From Candidatus Woesearchaeota archaeon (GTDB taxonomy: Archaea > Nanobdellota > Nanobdellia > Woesearchaeales > ARS49), in the NCBI GenBank assembly GCA_016188265.1, contig JACPID010000016.1, positions 1-51,683 on the forward strand: a stretch of 51,683 bases of DNA, written 5' to 3'. Shown piece after piece: positions 43,999-51,683 of the stretch. The notes under the pieces were generated by a model. It was not told the DNA's origin. It worked only from the letters and a program-made list of their open reading frames with translations, and made no database searches. Within the stretch, counting starts at the first letter, position 1. Every line of letters starts with the position of its first letter. The position numbers and the translations under genes were made by a program.

Positions 43999-46635
43999 TT
44001 AAATATTATTGTGCGAGAGTTTAAAAAATATCTTTTTAATAATTTTACTAAGTTCTCCAAAAATAAACACAGTTGATGAGGCAAGTATGCAGTACCCCCA
44101 TTCAAGAAGGCTTAATGATGTTGTTGAAAATATTGTTTGCATAAATGGCAAATGTATTACTGCTATTTGTAGTAAAATAGAGCTTAATATTGCAAGTATA
44201 AGATTAGTATTTGAGAATATTCCTAATTTAAATAATGATTCATGTTCTGATCTTTGATTTAAAACATTCCATAACTGGAATAAAACAAGTGTTGTAAATG
44301 CCATTGTTTGCGCTTTTACATAATTATGTGGTTTATATAAATAAAATATTCCAAGTGTTCCAACCATCATAATTACTCCAATAAGAAACAGCATTAATCC
44401 TCTGTATTTGTTGATAATGTGCTCTCTTAATTTTCTGGGTTTTTTTCGCATAACTCCAGGTTCAGCAGGATCTATGCCTAGTGCTGTTGCTGGAAATAAA
44501 TCTGTTACTAGATTTATCCATAATATGTGTCTTGCAAGCAAAGGATCTTTCCAAGCTAAAAGTGTTGCTCCAAATAATGTGAGAACTTCTCCAATATTGC
44601 TTGATAATAGGTATTGTACAAATTTTTTTATATTGTCATAAATTATTCTTCCTTCTTTTACTGCTGATACAATAGTTGTGAAATTATCATCTGCAAGTAT
44701 CATATCGCTTGCTTCTTTTGCAACATCTGTGCCTGTTAATCCCATTGCAATTCCTATATCTGCTTTTTTCAGTGCAGGCGCATCATTTACACCATCACCA
44801 GTCATGGCAACTATATGTCCTTTTTTCTTCAGCGCTTCAATAATTTTTAATTTGTGTTCTGGATTTACACGAGCATAAACTCCTATGTTCTCAACTTCTT
44901 CTGAAAGATCTTTTATTTTATCAAGCTCTTCTCCAGTTATTGCTTTTCCAGGGATTTCCAGGTTTTGTGCAATTGCTTGAGCTGTATTAAGATGATCTCC
45001 AGTTATCATAACTACTTTTATGCCTGCTGTTTCGCATAATTTAAGGGATTCTTTTGCCTCTTTTCTAGGAGGATCAATCATTGCTTGCAATCCTACAAAA
45101 ATCATATTTTTTTCAACATTTTCTATTCTTTCATGCCTTAATTCATTAAATGCAAAACCTAACACTCTTAATGCGCTTTTTGTGAACAAGTTATTTGTTT
45201 CAAGAACTTTTCTTTTTTCTTGTCTTGTAAATCTTTCAATCTTTCCATTTATTAGAATTCTATCGCATAATTCTATTACAATTTCTGGAGCTCCTTTAGT
45301 ATAAGCAACTAATTTTTTGTTTATTTCATGAATAGTTGTCATTCTTTTTCGTTCGCTTGTAAATTCTATTTCACCAATTCTTGAGCATTTTTGCACTAAC
45401 ATTTCAGTGTCTATGCTTGCTTTTTTTGCAGAAACAATCAGCGCTGCTTCTGTTGGGTCGCCAATAACTTTCCAAACATTATTTTCTTTTGTTAACTTGG
45501 CATTATTATTGAGAACTCCTATTTCCAGCAATTGTTTTAATGAGCCTGTTTTTTTACTTACCATTCCTTCAGGCAAGTACCCTGCTCCTGTAATATCAAT
45601 AATATTTTTATCAACATACACTTTTTTTACAGTCATTTCATTATGTGTTAATGTTCCTGTTTTATCTGTGCATACCACGCTGCACGCACCTAAGGTTTCT
45701 ACACTAGGCAGTCTTCTAACTAATGATTTTTTTTTAGCCATTCTTAAAACACCTAGTGCTAATGCTATTGTTACAACTGCAGGCAGTCCTTCTGGAATTG
45801 CAGCAACAGCTAGTGCAACTGATTTGATAAACGTATTTTGTAATGTTTTTCCAAATAACAAGTCAAGGCCGATCATCACAATGGCTATTCCTAATACAAG
45901 CCAGGTGAGGAATACAGCAAAATATTTAAGATGTTTTTGTAAAGGTGTTAATTGTGTTTCTGTTGTTTTTATTAATTGAGCTATTTTTCCAATTTCTGTT
46001 TTTATCCCTGTTGCTGTTATAATTGCTTGTCCATGCCCTTTTGTCAAAATTGTTCCAGCAAAAAGCATATTTTTCTGGTCTGCTACTGGACAGTCTTCTT
46101 TTTCTACTGTTTCTAGTTTTTCAACAGACACACTTTCTCCTGTTAGTGCTGCTTGCTGTGCTTGTATGTTTATTGATAGTATTATTCTTGCATCTGCTGG
46201 GATTTTATCTCCAACTTCTACATGTATTAAGTCTCCTGGAACTAGTTCTTTTGCATCAATGATTTTTTCTGTTCCATCTCTGATTGCTTTTGTTTTTAGT
46301 GAAATAAATTTTTTTAGTGCTGCTATTGCTTGTTCTGCTTTGTATTCCTGCCAAAATCCAAAAACTGCATTTACAATTATTACTACTGCCATAACTCCAA
46401 AATTAATCCATTCTTTTAAGAAAAAAGTTATTATTGATGCTGCTATCAACACCCATACAACAGGGCTTTTGAATTGTTCAAGAAATATTTTGAAAGCGCT
46501 GATTTTAGTGTCATCTTCTATTATGTTAAATCCATATTTTTGCAATCGTTTTTGCGCTTCTTTTTCAGTTAAACCTTTATCTGAAGCAGATAAGTTTTCT
46601 AATACCTCTTTTACTGAAATGTTATGAAAGTTCAC
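43999..46635 (-). CDS. cation-transporting P-type ATPase (P2-type); GTG start chosen because TATA lies just upstream
   Basis: DKTGTLTHNEMTV; MITGDHLNTAQAIA; TGDGVNDAPALKKADIGIAMG. Confidence 0.94.
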   Translation of the reverse strand: MNFHNISVKEVLENLSASDKGLTEKEAQKRLQKYGFNIIEDDTKISAFKIFLEQFKSPVVWVLIAASIITFFLKEWINFGVMAVVIIVNAVFGFWQEYKAEQAIAALKKFISLKTKAIRDGTEKIIDAKELVPGDLIHVEVGDKIPADARIILSINIQAQQAALTGESVSVEKLETVEKEDCPVADQKNMLFAGTILTKGHGQAIITATGIKTEIGKIAQLIKTTETQLTPLQKHLKYFAVFLTWLVLGIAIVMIGLDLLFGKTLQNTFIKSVALAVAAIPEGLPAVVTIALALGVLRMAKKKSLVRRLPSVETLGACSVVCTDKTGTLTHNEMTVKKVYVDKNIIDITGAGYLPEGMVSKKTGSLKQLLEIGVLNNNAKLTKENNVWKVIGDPTEAALIVSAKKASIDTEMLVQKCSRIGEIEFTSERKRMTTIHEINKKLVAYTKGAPEIVIELCDRILINGKIERFTRQEKRKVLETNNLFTKSALRVLGFAFNELRHERIENVEKNMIFVGLQAMIDPPRKEAKESLKLCETAGIKVVMITGDHLNTAQAIAQNLEIPGKAITGEELDKIKDLSEEVENIGVYARVNPEHKLKIIEALKKKGHIVAMTGDGVNDAPALKKADIGIAMGLTGTDVAKEASDMILADDNFTTIVSAVKEGRIIYDNIKKFVQYLLSSNIGEVLTLFGATLLAWKDPLLARHILWINLVTDLFPATALGIDPAEPGVMRKKPRKLREHIINKYRGLMLFLIGVIMMVGTLGIFYLYKPHNYVKAQTMAFTTLVLFQLWNVLNQRSEHESLFKLGIFSNTNLILAILSSILLQIAVIHLPFMQTIFSTTSLSLLEWGYCILASSTVFIFGELSKIIKKIFFKLSHNNI

Positions 46636-46837
46636 AAATGTTGTAATGTTGAGAATGTATATAAAAGTTATTGCTAGTTCAGGGACTCTTGAAAATCCTT
46701 TTGGTGTTGTTAGAGTTATCGGGTTTTCGATGGGGGGGTTGCTCTTTCTTGTTATCATTGTTGTTTGAAGCTTTTAAGAATCACATTATCATTACAGGGG
46801 TTGAAGCTTTTTACAATGGGGTGAAACAAACACTATG

Positions 46838-47075
46838 ATGAGTGATGATGAAATCCGGAAGGCGGAAAAGAACGTTCTCACATATTTGAGCGAAGGCTTG
46901 TTAGCGAGAGATTCGGGCTATGCACTATACCTCAACAATCGGTTTTGAGCCGCGTGGTTTTCAACCAAACCGTGCGCAATCCTTTGACACAAAAGAAAGC
47001 GCAGGAAAGCCTATCTCGTGCAGATTCTACCGTTTCAAGCACGTAGTCACTGAAGAGTGATGAGCGTACCGAAAC
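46838..47075. ncRNA. candidate structured non-coding RNA, family not identified
   Basis: GC-elevated ORF-poor region; hairpins TGGTT-ttc-AACCA inside CGGTT/AACCG, CTCA/TGAG, CGTGC/GCACG, TCACT-gaag-AGTGA; AGGCTT/AAGCCT long-range pairing. Confidence 0.45.
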
Positions 47076-47130
47076 ATTTATATACTAGTAGTATCTACTA
47101 TGTAGTAGTGTTAAATGGAGGTGTTGTCAA

Positions 47131-47397
47131 ATGGGGAAAACCTATCTTAAAAAAGACATTAATAATGTATTATTGTTTTTAGTTATGTTAACCTGTACAG
47201 CACTTGTAGGGTTAACTGTTGTATTTGCAAATCAATTTGATGGTGTAAATACAGATTATGCTGAAACAAAAGTACAATTAGAAGCAGCAAGCCAAGAACT
47301 TGCTTTTAAATCTGAAAAATTAGGCAATATGGAGCAGGTGCTTCAACAGCATATTGAAAGAGAAAAAGCCCTTGAAGAATTGCTTATTAAGGGATAA
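47131..47397 (+). CDS. small membrane protein with coiled-coil tail
   Basis: One TM followed by helical segment; SD ggaggt. Confidence 0.7.
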   Translation: MGKTYLKKDINNVLLFLVMLTCTALVGLTVVFANQFDGVNTDYAETKVQLEAASQELAFKSEKLGNMEQVLQQHIEREKALEELLIKG

Positions 47398-47431
47398 ATT
47401 TTTATTCTTTTTTCTTTTATTATGTTTATTA

Positions 47432-48085
47432 ATGGCTAAAAACCAGTTTGGATCAATAAAACATTCAAAAGAAGGATTTGACTTGCTTAAACCAGGAGAA
47501 TATTACAAATTTGAAAGATTTGGCGGAAAACATTTATATGGCAAGTTTTCTCATATAAGTGAAGAAGGTTCTTTTCTACATTTTGATGAAGCTATTGATT
47601 TTGAATTTTCAGAAAAAGGGTTTTACCAAGCAATTAAAAAAGGCAATTGTTTTTTTAGAGTAGAAACTATCTCAGGAATTGTTGCTTCATCAAAAAATGA
47701 ATTTAAGCATGCAATTAAAAAAGGATTATTCTTACAAGAATACCTTGGAAAATACATAATTATAGAATATGATGATTCAACAATTTATTATGGCAAATTA
47801 GCTGAACTCAGAAAAACAACATGTCTGCTATGTCCTTTTCTTGATAAAAAAATAAATAATGGATTCTGGGAGCCTTATATTGAAAGAAAAATAACTATAG
47901 AAATTTCTTTTAATGGAGTGCATTTAATACAAAGATTAAGAAGGCAAGAAAAAGGGCTTGAAGATATGCTTGCAGAAGCGTTAAAGGATTTTAAAGAGAA
48001 AAAAAGAAATTTTCTGAGAGAACAAGAACTGTCTATTTCGCGGCAATCAGAAGGTTTAGACATGCAGAGTAATGATCGCTTATAG
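47432..48085 (+). CDS. hypothetical protein
   Basis: Start placed at MAKNQFGSIKHS; no recognised motif. Confidence 0.6.
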   Translation: MAKNQFGSIKHSKEGFDLLKPGEYYKFERFGGKHLYGKFSHISEEGSFLHFDEAIDFEFSEKGFYQAIKKGNCFFRVETISGIVASSKNEFKHAIKKGLFLQEYLGKYIIIEYDDSTIYYGKLAELRKTTCLLCPFLDKKINNGFWEPYIERKITIEISFNGVHLIQRLRRQEKGLEDMLAEALKDFKEKKRNFLREQELSISRQSEGLDMQSNDRL

Positions 48086-48090
48086 TAAAC

Positions 48091-48939
48091 ATGGAAAAAA
48101 CAATTGATTTACACACGCACACTGTTTATTCAGATGGTATTTTCACAACAGAAGAATTAGTAAAAGCAGTTGCAGCAGCAGGAACAAAAATAATGTCAAA
48201 AACAGATCATGATACAACAGAAGGAATTAGTGAAGCAATAGATGAAGGAAAAAAATATGGACTTATTGTTGTTCCAGGTGTAGAATTAACAGTTCAAAAA
48301 TATCATGTATTGGCTTTAGGAATTGACAGAAGCAATAAAGACTTTCAGAATTTACTTGCAGAAAACAGAAATATCAGAGTAGAAAGAAATAAAGAATCTG
48401 TAAGAAAATTAAATGAGCTTGGTTATGAATTAAGTTTAGATAATGTTTTAAAGTATACAAAATGTACTGCTAATAAATTGTCTACAGCACATGCATTAGT
48501 GATGAACACAGCAAACCACAGGTTGCTTAACGAAAAATTTGGAAGAATAAATGAAATTGATATACTTAAGGAATATCTTCGCGAAGGAAAACCAGCGCAT
48601 GTTTCAAGACATTGTTTTCCAGCAATACATCCTCGCAGAGGAATAGAAGCAATTCTTTCAGCAGGAGGATTGCCAATAATAGCACACCCGACAAAAGATA
48701 TAGCTGATGTTGAAGAATTAGAAGTATTGCGTTCTTACGGCTTAAAAGGAGTGGAAGTTCAGCCAAATTTTTTAGATGGTGCAAAATATGAATGGTTTGC
48801 ACGAAAATATAATTTATTAATAACATATGGAAGCGATTTTCATGACCCTAGAAAAAAAAGGCCATTATTAGGTTTAAGAGCTAAAGGAAGTGAAATATTA
48901 ATAGAAGAATTGACGAAAAGAATTAAATATGATAATTAA
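48091..48939 (+). CDS. PHP-domain phosphoesterase
   Basis: DLHTHTVYSDGIFTTEELVKAV; KTDHDTTEGI; AHPTKD; YGSDFHDP. Confidence 0.92.
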   Translation: MEKTIDLHTHTVYSDGIFTTEELVKAVAAAGTKIMSKTDHDTTEGISEAIDEGKKYGLIVVPGVELTVQKYHVLALGIDRSNKDFQNLLAENRNIRVERNKESVRKLNELGYELSLDNVLKYTKCTANKLSTAHALVMNTANHRLLNEKFGRINEIDILKEYLREGKPAHVSRHCFPAIHPRRGIEAILSAGGLPIIAHPTKDIADVEELEVLRSYGLKGVEVQPNFLDGAKYEWFARKYNLLITYGSDFHDPRKKRPLLGLRAKGSEILIEELTKRIKYDN

Positions 48940-49883
48940 TTCTCTAAAACAATGATCTTTCTTGTCAAAGTATGATGAGTATAAACTGAAAACTCTTGTT
49001 TTAGTTTAAGTCCTGATTGTTTTATTATTGTTTTATAATCAATATAGTGTGGAAATATAACAACAGCGCGATGTGAAAGATTTTTTTTTAGATTTTTAAT
49101 AAATGCTGAATAAAGAGTTTTTTTATTTATTTTTTTTGTTCCTCTGCCATAAGGAAGATCTGTTGCTAAGTATTTTATCTTTCTTTGAATTTTAGTGGCA
49201 TCTTTTTTTCTTAGTTTATAATTTTTAATTTTATAATGTTTCAGATTAATGGCTGCTTTTTTAAGCATTTCAGGATCAATGTCATAGCCTAAAACAGAAA
49301 AACCCATTAATCCTGCTTCTACAAGAATACCTCCAACACCGCAAAAAGGATCTACAAAACTGCCTTTTTGAATGCCCGTAAGATTAATTATTGCTCTTGC
49401 AAGTTTAGGGCTCATGCTTGAAGGATGGTGAGCTGGTTTAAGATGTGGTTTTCTGCTTAAAAATGGTTCTGTTATTTTAGAAATAAGTTTACCGCAAACA
49501 ACTAAATCTTCAATAAAGAAAAGTTCAAAGCTTGTTGTTGGATCTTTTAAGTTTACTTTCGGATTTTTAATTGAACTCCAAATGTACTTTGCAAGCTGTT
49601 TTTCAGTAAATTCTTTTGAGTGGTGAAGTCTTAATGCAAAATCTTTTTTATAATATTTCTGCCAGTAAAATGATTGCAATTTAGTTATTAATTGATCTTT
49701 TTTACAAGTTAACAAGTGTAAATAAATAGCTCTTGTATAAGCAAGTTTTTTGTCAAGATTTTTTTTATTTGTAGAAACAAAAAATAATTCGTCGATTAAT
49801 TGTCCTTTTTTATTTGTAAGTGTTTCAATTTCTGCTTGTGCAAGAGAAATATTTTCTTTTGATAAATAAAAAAAAAGGTTCAT
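48936..49883 (-). CDS. THUMP/UPF0020-type tRNA guanine-N2 methyltransferase (TrmG10-like)
   Basis: FVDPFCGVGGILVEAGLMG; YDIDPEMLKKAAINL; ATDLPYGRGT. Confidence 0.88.
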   Translation of the reverse strand: MNLFFYLSKENISLAQAEIETLTNKKGQLIDELFFVSTNKKNLDKKLAYTRAIYLHLLTCKKDQLITKLQSFYWQKYYKKDFALRLHHSKEFTEKQLAKYIWSSIKNPKVNLKDPTTSFELFFIEDLVVCGKLISKITEPFLSRKPHLKPAHHPSSMSPKLARAIINLTGIQKGSFVDPFCGVGGILVEAGLMGFSVLGYDIDPEMLKKAAINLKHYKIKNYKLRKKDATKIQRKIKYLATDLPYGRGTKKINKKTLYSAFIKNLKKNLSHRAVVIFPHYIDYKTIIKQSGLKLKQEFSVYTHHTLTRKIIVLEN

Positions 49884-50395
49884 TTGCCAAATTTTTTGTA
49901 ACTAAACCAAATCAGAAGAGCTAATAACACTCCAAATAAAGCAAATTGAACATATTTTGACAACAAACTCCAAGCTCTAATAACTCCAATTACGAACACT
50001 ACAATTCCGCCGCTCATAATTCCATAAGCAACACTTGGAACTTTAAGAAATACTCCTGAAATAAGAGAAAGTACTCCTATTATTGAAGTAATTATTAAGA
50101 TTATTCTTTGATTTTGTTGGTTGGCTTTTTCAAATAATTTTCTACATGTATAATCTGCATCGCAATATCCTAGAGGAGCATCAATTGGTTTAGGATAATT
50201 AGGGCTCCATGCACCCCCTTTTTGTTCACATTCTTCTTTTGATAAAAATTCTTTGAATGGTTTTTCTTCGCAAAAATCGTGATAATCTGGAGAAGGAACA
50301 AAAACTTCTAGGCCGTACATAACAAATGTTACAAAAACAACAAGTATGCCAACACAAAGAATAATTTGAGCAATTTTACTCTGATTTTTTGCCAT
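49880..50395 (-). CDS. membrane protein of unknown function
   Basis: Several TM segments; Cys-containing extracytoplasmic loop. Confidence 0.65.
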   Translation of the reverse strand: MAKNQSKIAQIILCVGILVVFVTFVMYGLEVFVPSPDYHDFCEEKPFKEFLSKEECEQKGGAWSPNYPKPIDAPLGYCDADYTCRKLFEKANQQNQRIILIITSIIGVLSLISGVFLKVPSVAYGIMSGGIVVFVIGVIRAWSLLSKYVQFALFGVLLALLIWFSYKKFGK

Positions 50396-50448
50396 TTATT
50401 TTCTATATTATGAAAAAATATATAAATATTGTTATTATTAAAACAATA

Positions 50449-50769
50449 ATGGCAAAGCGCGGTAGGCCGGTTCATTCAGATATTAGGCAAAACATAGTAG
50501 AAATACTTGCAGTGTTAGGAAATGCTTATGGTTATCAAATACACAAAATATACAATGAAATATTTGCACCATGCACAAGAGAAAATATATATTACAACCT
50601 TAAAAAAGGCGTTCTTTTAGGAGAAATAGAAGTAGAGAGCGTAAAACAAGAAGAAGGATATTATTCTTGGGGAGCAATAGTGCAAAAAATTTATTATAAG
50701 CCAGGTCCAAAAGCCAAACCAAAAGGACATCCTGCAGTTAAAGATTACTTTAAGAGAAAAAATGATTAA
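50449..50769 (+). CDS. archaeal winged-helix-like regulator
   Basis: MAKRGRPVHSDIRQNIVEILAVLGNAYGYQIHKIYNEIF..TRENIYYNLKKGV. Confidence 0.7.
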   Translation: MAKRGRPVHSDIRQNIVEILAVLGNAYGYQIHKIYNEIFAPCTRENIYYNLKKGVLLGEIEVESVKQEEGYYSWGAIVQKIYYKPGPKAKPKGHPAVKDYFKRKND

Positions 50770-51196
50770 AATTCTTGCTGCTGGAAAATTAAAAGAAAAA
50801 TTTAGTCAAGAATGGGCTAAAGAGTATCTTAAACGATTAAAAAAATATGACCGTGTTGAAATACTTGAATTTAAAGAATCTAATAGTAAAAAGGAAGCTG
50901 AACAATTTCTCAGACTAATCAAAAATAAAGATTGTGTTGTAGCGCTGGAACGTGTTGGAGAATCTATGAAAAGCGAGGATTTCGTACCATTTATTCAACA
51001 AACATTAAGAAATAAAAATTTATGCTTCTTAATAGGTGGTCCAGAAGGGTTAGCACCAGAAATATTAACAAAAGCAGATTTACACTTAAGCCTATCAGCA
51101 ATGACTTTTACACACCAAATGACTAGAGTTATTCTACTGGAACAAATATATAGAGCATTCACAATACTGAATAAAGAACCATATCATAGATATTGA
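50762..51196 (+). CDS. rlmH: RlmH (23S rRNA pseudouridine-1915 N3 methyltransferase, SPOUT)
   Basis: IKILAAGKLKEKF; FLIGGPEGLAPEIL; LSLSAMTFTHQMTRVILLEQIYRAFTILNKEPYHRY. Confidence 0.95.
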   Translation: MIKILAAGKLKEKFSQEWAKEYLKRLKKYDRVEILEFKESNSKKEAEQFLRLIKNKDCVVALERVGESMKSEDFVPFIQQTLRNKNLCFLIGGPEGLAPEILTKADLHLSLSAMTFTHQMTRVILLEQIYRAFTILNKEPYHRY

Positions 51197-51199
51197 AGT

Positions 51200-51364
51200 G
51201 TCGAAAACTGTCATGACGCACACTATTAACTTTAGTCTGTAGAAATGAAGAGCAGTTTTTGATCATGATCAAACACTAGAAAACTTTCAGTTTTCTGTGC
51301 ACAGAAAATGCATTGCATTTTCTTGTGAACTACATGCTACCTACTTTAGTAAGTAGTTTTTGAC
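51200..51364 (+). repeat. structured intergenic element copy C (with extra double-hairpin insert)
   Basis: GTCGAAAACTG..CTTTAGTCTGTAGAAATGA..CAGTTTTTGATCATGATCAA[hairpins]AACTACATGCTACCTACTTTAGTAAGTAGTTTTTGAC. Confidence 0.88.
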
Positions 51365-51416
51365 GAGACACCACAAGCCTTATAAATCCTGAAAAGAAAA
51401 TATCTTAATATACACC

Positions 51417-51683
51417 ATGCTGAAAAAGAGGAAAAAAGTAGTTCGCAATAGTTTTGAACAATTTGGAACTCAGAAATATTTTTTTATTCTGTTACTTTTA
51501 GGTTTTGCTTATCTTAGTTATTTAGTTGTTAAGCCTTTTGTCACTGCTCTTCTTAGCGGTGCACTGTTAGCATTTATTAGTTATCCAATTTATAAGTATA
51601 CAAAGAAATTTATTAAAAATGACGGATTGCGTGCGAGCTTGCTTACTCTTGTTATTTTTTTAGTGCTGACTTTGCCGTTAATT
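51417..51683 (+). CDS. AI-2E family (PerM/UPF0118) transporter, truncated by window end
   Basis: MLKKRKKVVRNSFEQFGTQKYFFILLLLGFAYLSYLVVKPFVTALLSGALLAFISYPIYKY. Confidence 0.75.
   Translation, partial: MLKKRKKVVRNSFEQFGTQKYFFILLLLGFAYLSYLVVKPFVTALLSGALLAFISYPIYKYTKKFIKNDGLRASLLTLVIFLVLTLPLI

Noticed and set aside
45020-46627. Long plus-strand ORFs antisense to the P-type ATPase (up to 190 aa)
   Set aside because: Shadow ORFs opposite a strongly conserved ATPase coding sequence.
46838-47075. SRP RNA or RNase P RNA identity for the GC-rich region (CCGGAAGG, GGAAAGCC words present)
   Set aside because: The surrounding conserved context is missing: no AGCA-type asymmetric loop after GGAAGG, and no matching CRI/CRV pair in the required order on either strand.
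47085-47115. ACTAGTAGTATCTACTATGTAGTAGTG as copy of the structured element
   Set aside because: Shares only GTAG/CTAC words; better explained as promoter region of the 47131 gene.
1-51683. CRISPR array or cas genes
   Set aside because: No regularly spaced direct repeats of 24-40 nt and no Cas motifs seen.

Overview
AT-rich archaeal chromosome segment. Gene content (archaeal LeuRS, uL1-uL10-P1 operon, eS1, Bud32, AglB/STT3, SepF, enolase/PRPP synthetase/iPGM) and bacterial-type genes (Lgt, RlmH, RsuA/RluB-like synthase, HPF-like protein) suggest a DPANN/Woesearchaeota-like lineage; this placement is inference. About 50 protein genes and four tRNAs can be supported. The strongest unusual observations are: (1) an initiator tRNA-Met whose 139-nt gene can only be folded into a canonical 75-nt tRNA by removing three separate bulge-helix-bulge introns; (2) a family of structured intergenic elements (3 copies plus 1 remnant) with conserved ends GTCGAAAAct.../...GTAGTTTTTGAC, a central GATCATGATC palindrome, a conserved loop TTTAGTYTGTAGA and hairpins that keep pairing despite sequence change, two inverted copies bracketing a GT2 gene; (3) a tandem array of three membrane-anchored minimal metzincin-type proteases, the third missed by the ORF track because it lacks ATG/GTG/TTG; (4) Lgt next to lipobox proteins in an archaeon; (5) a mobile-element graveyard (18.9-22.85 kb) with a solo IS605-like end hairpin, broken recombinase, IS remnants and a Fic gene bracketed by TTGTCCAC repeats; (6) a GC-elevated, apparently non-coding structured region at 46.84-47.08 kb. 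No searches or folding programs were run; all calls are by eye.
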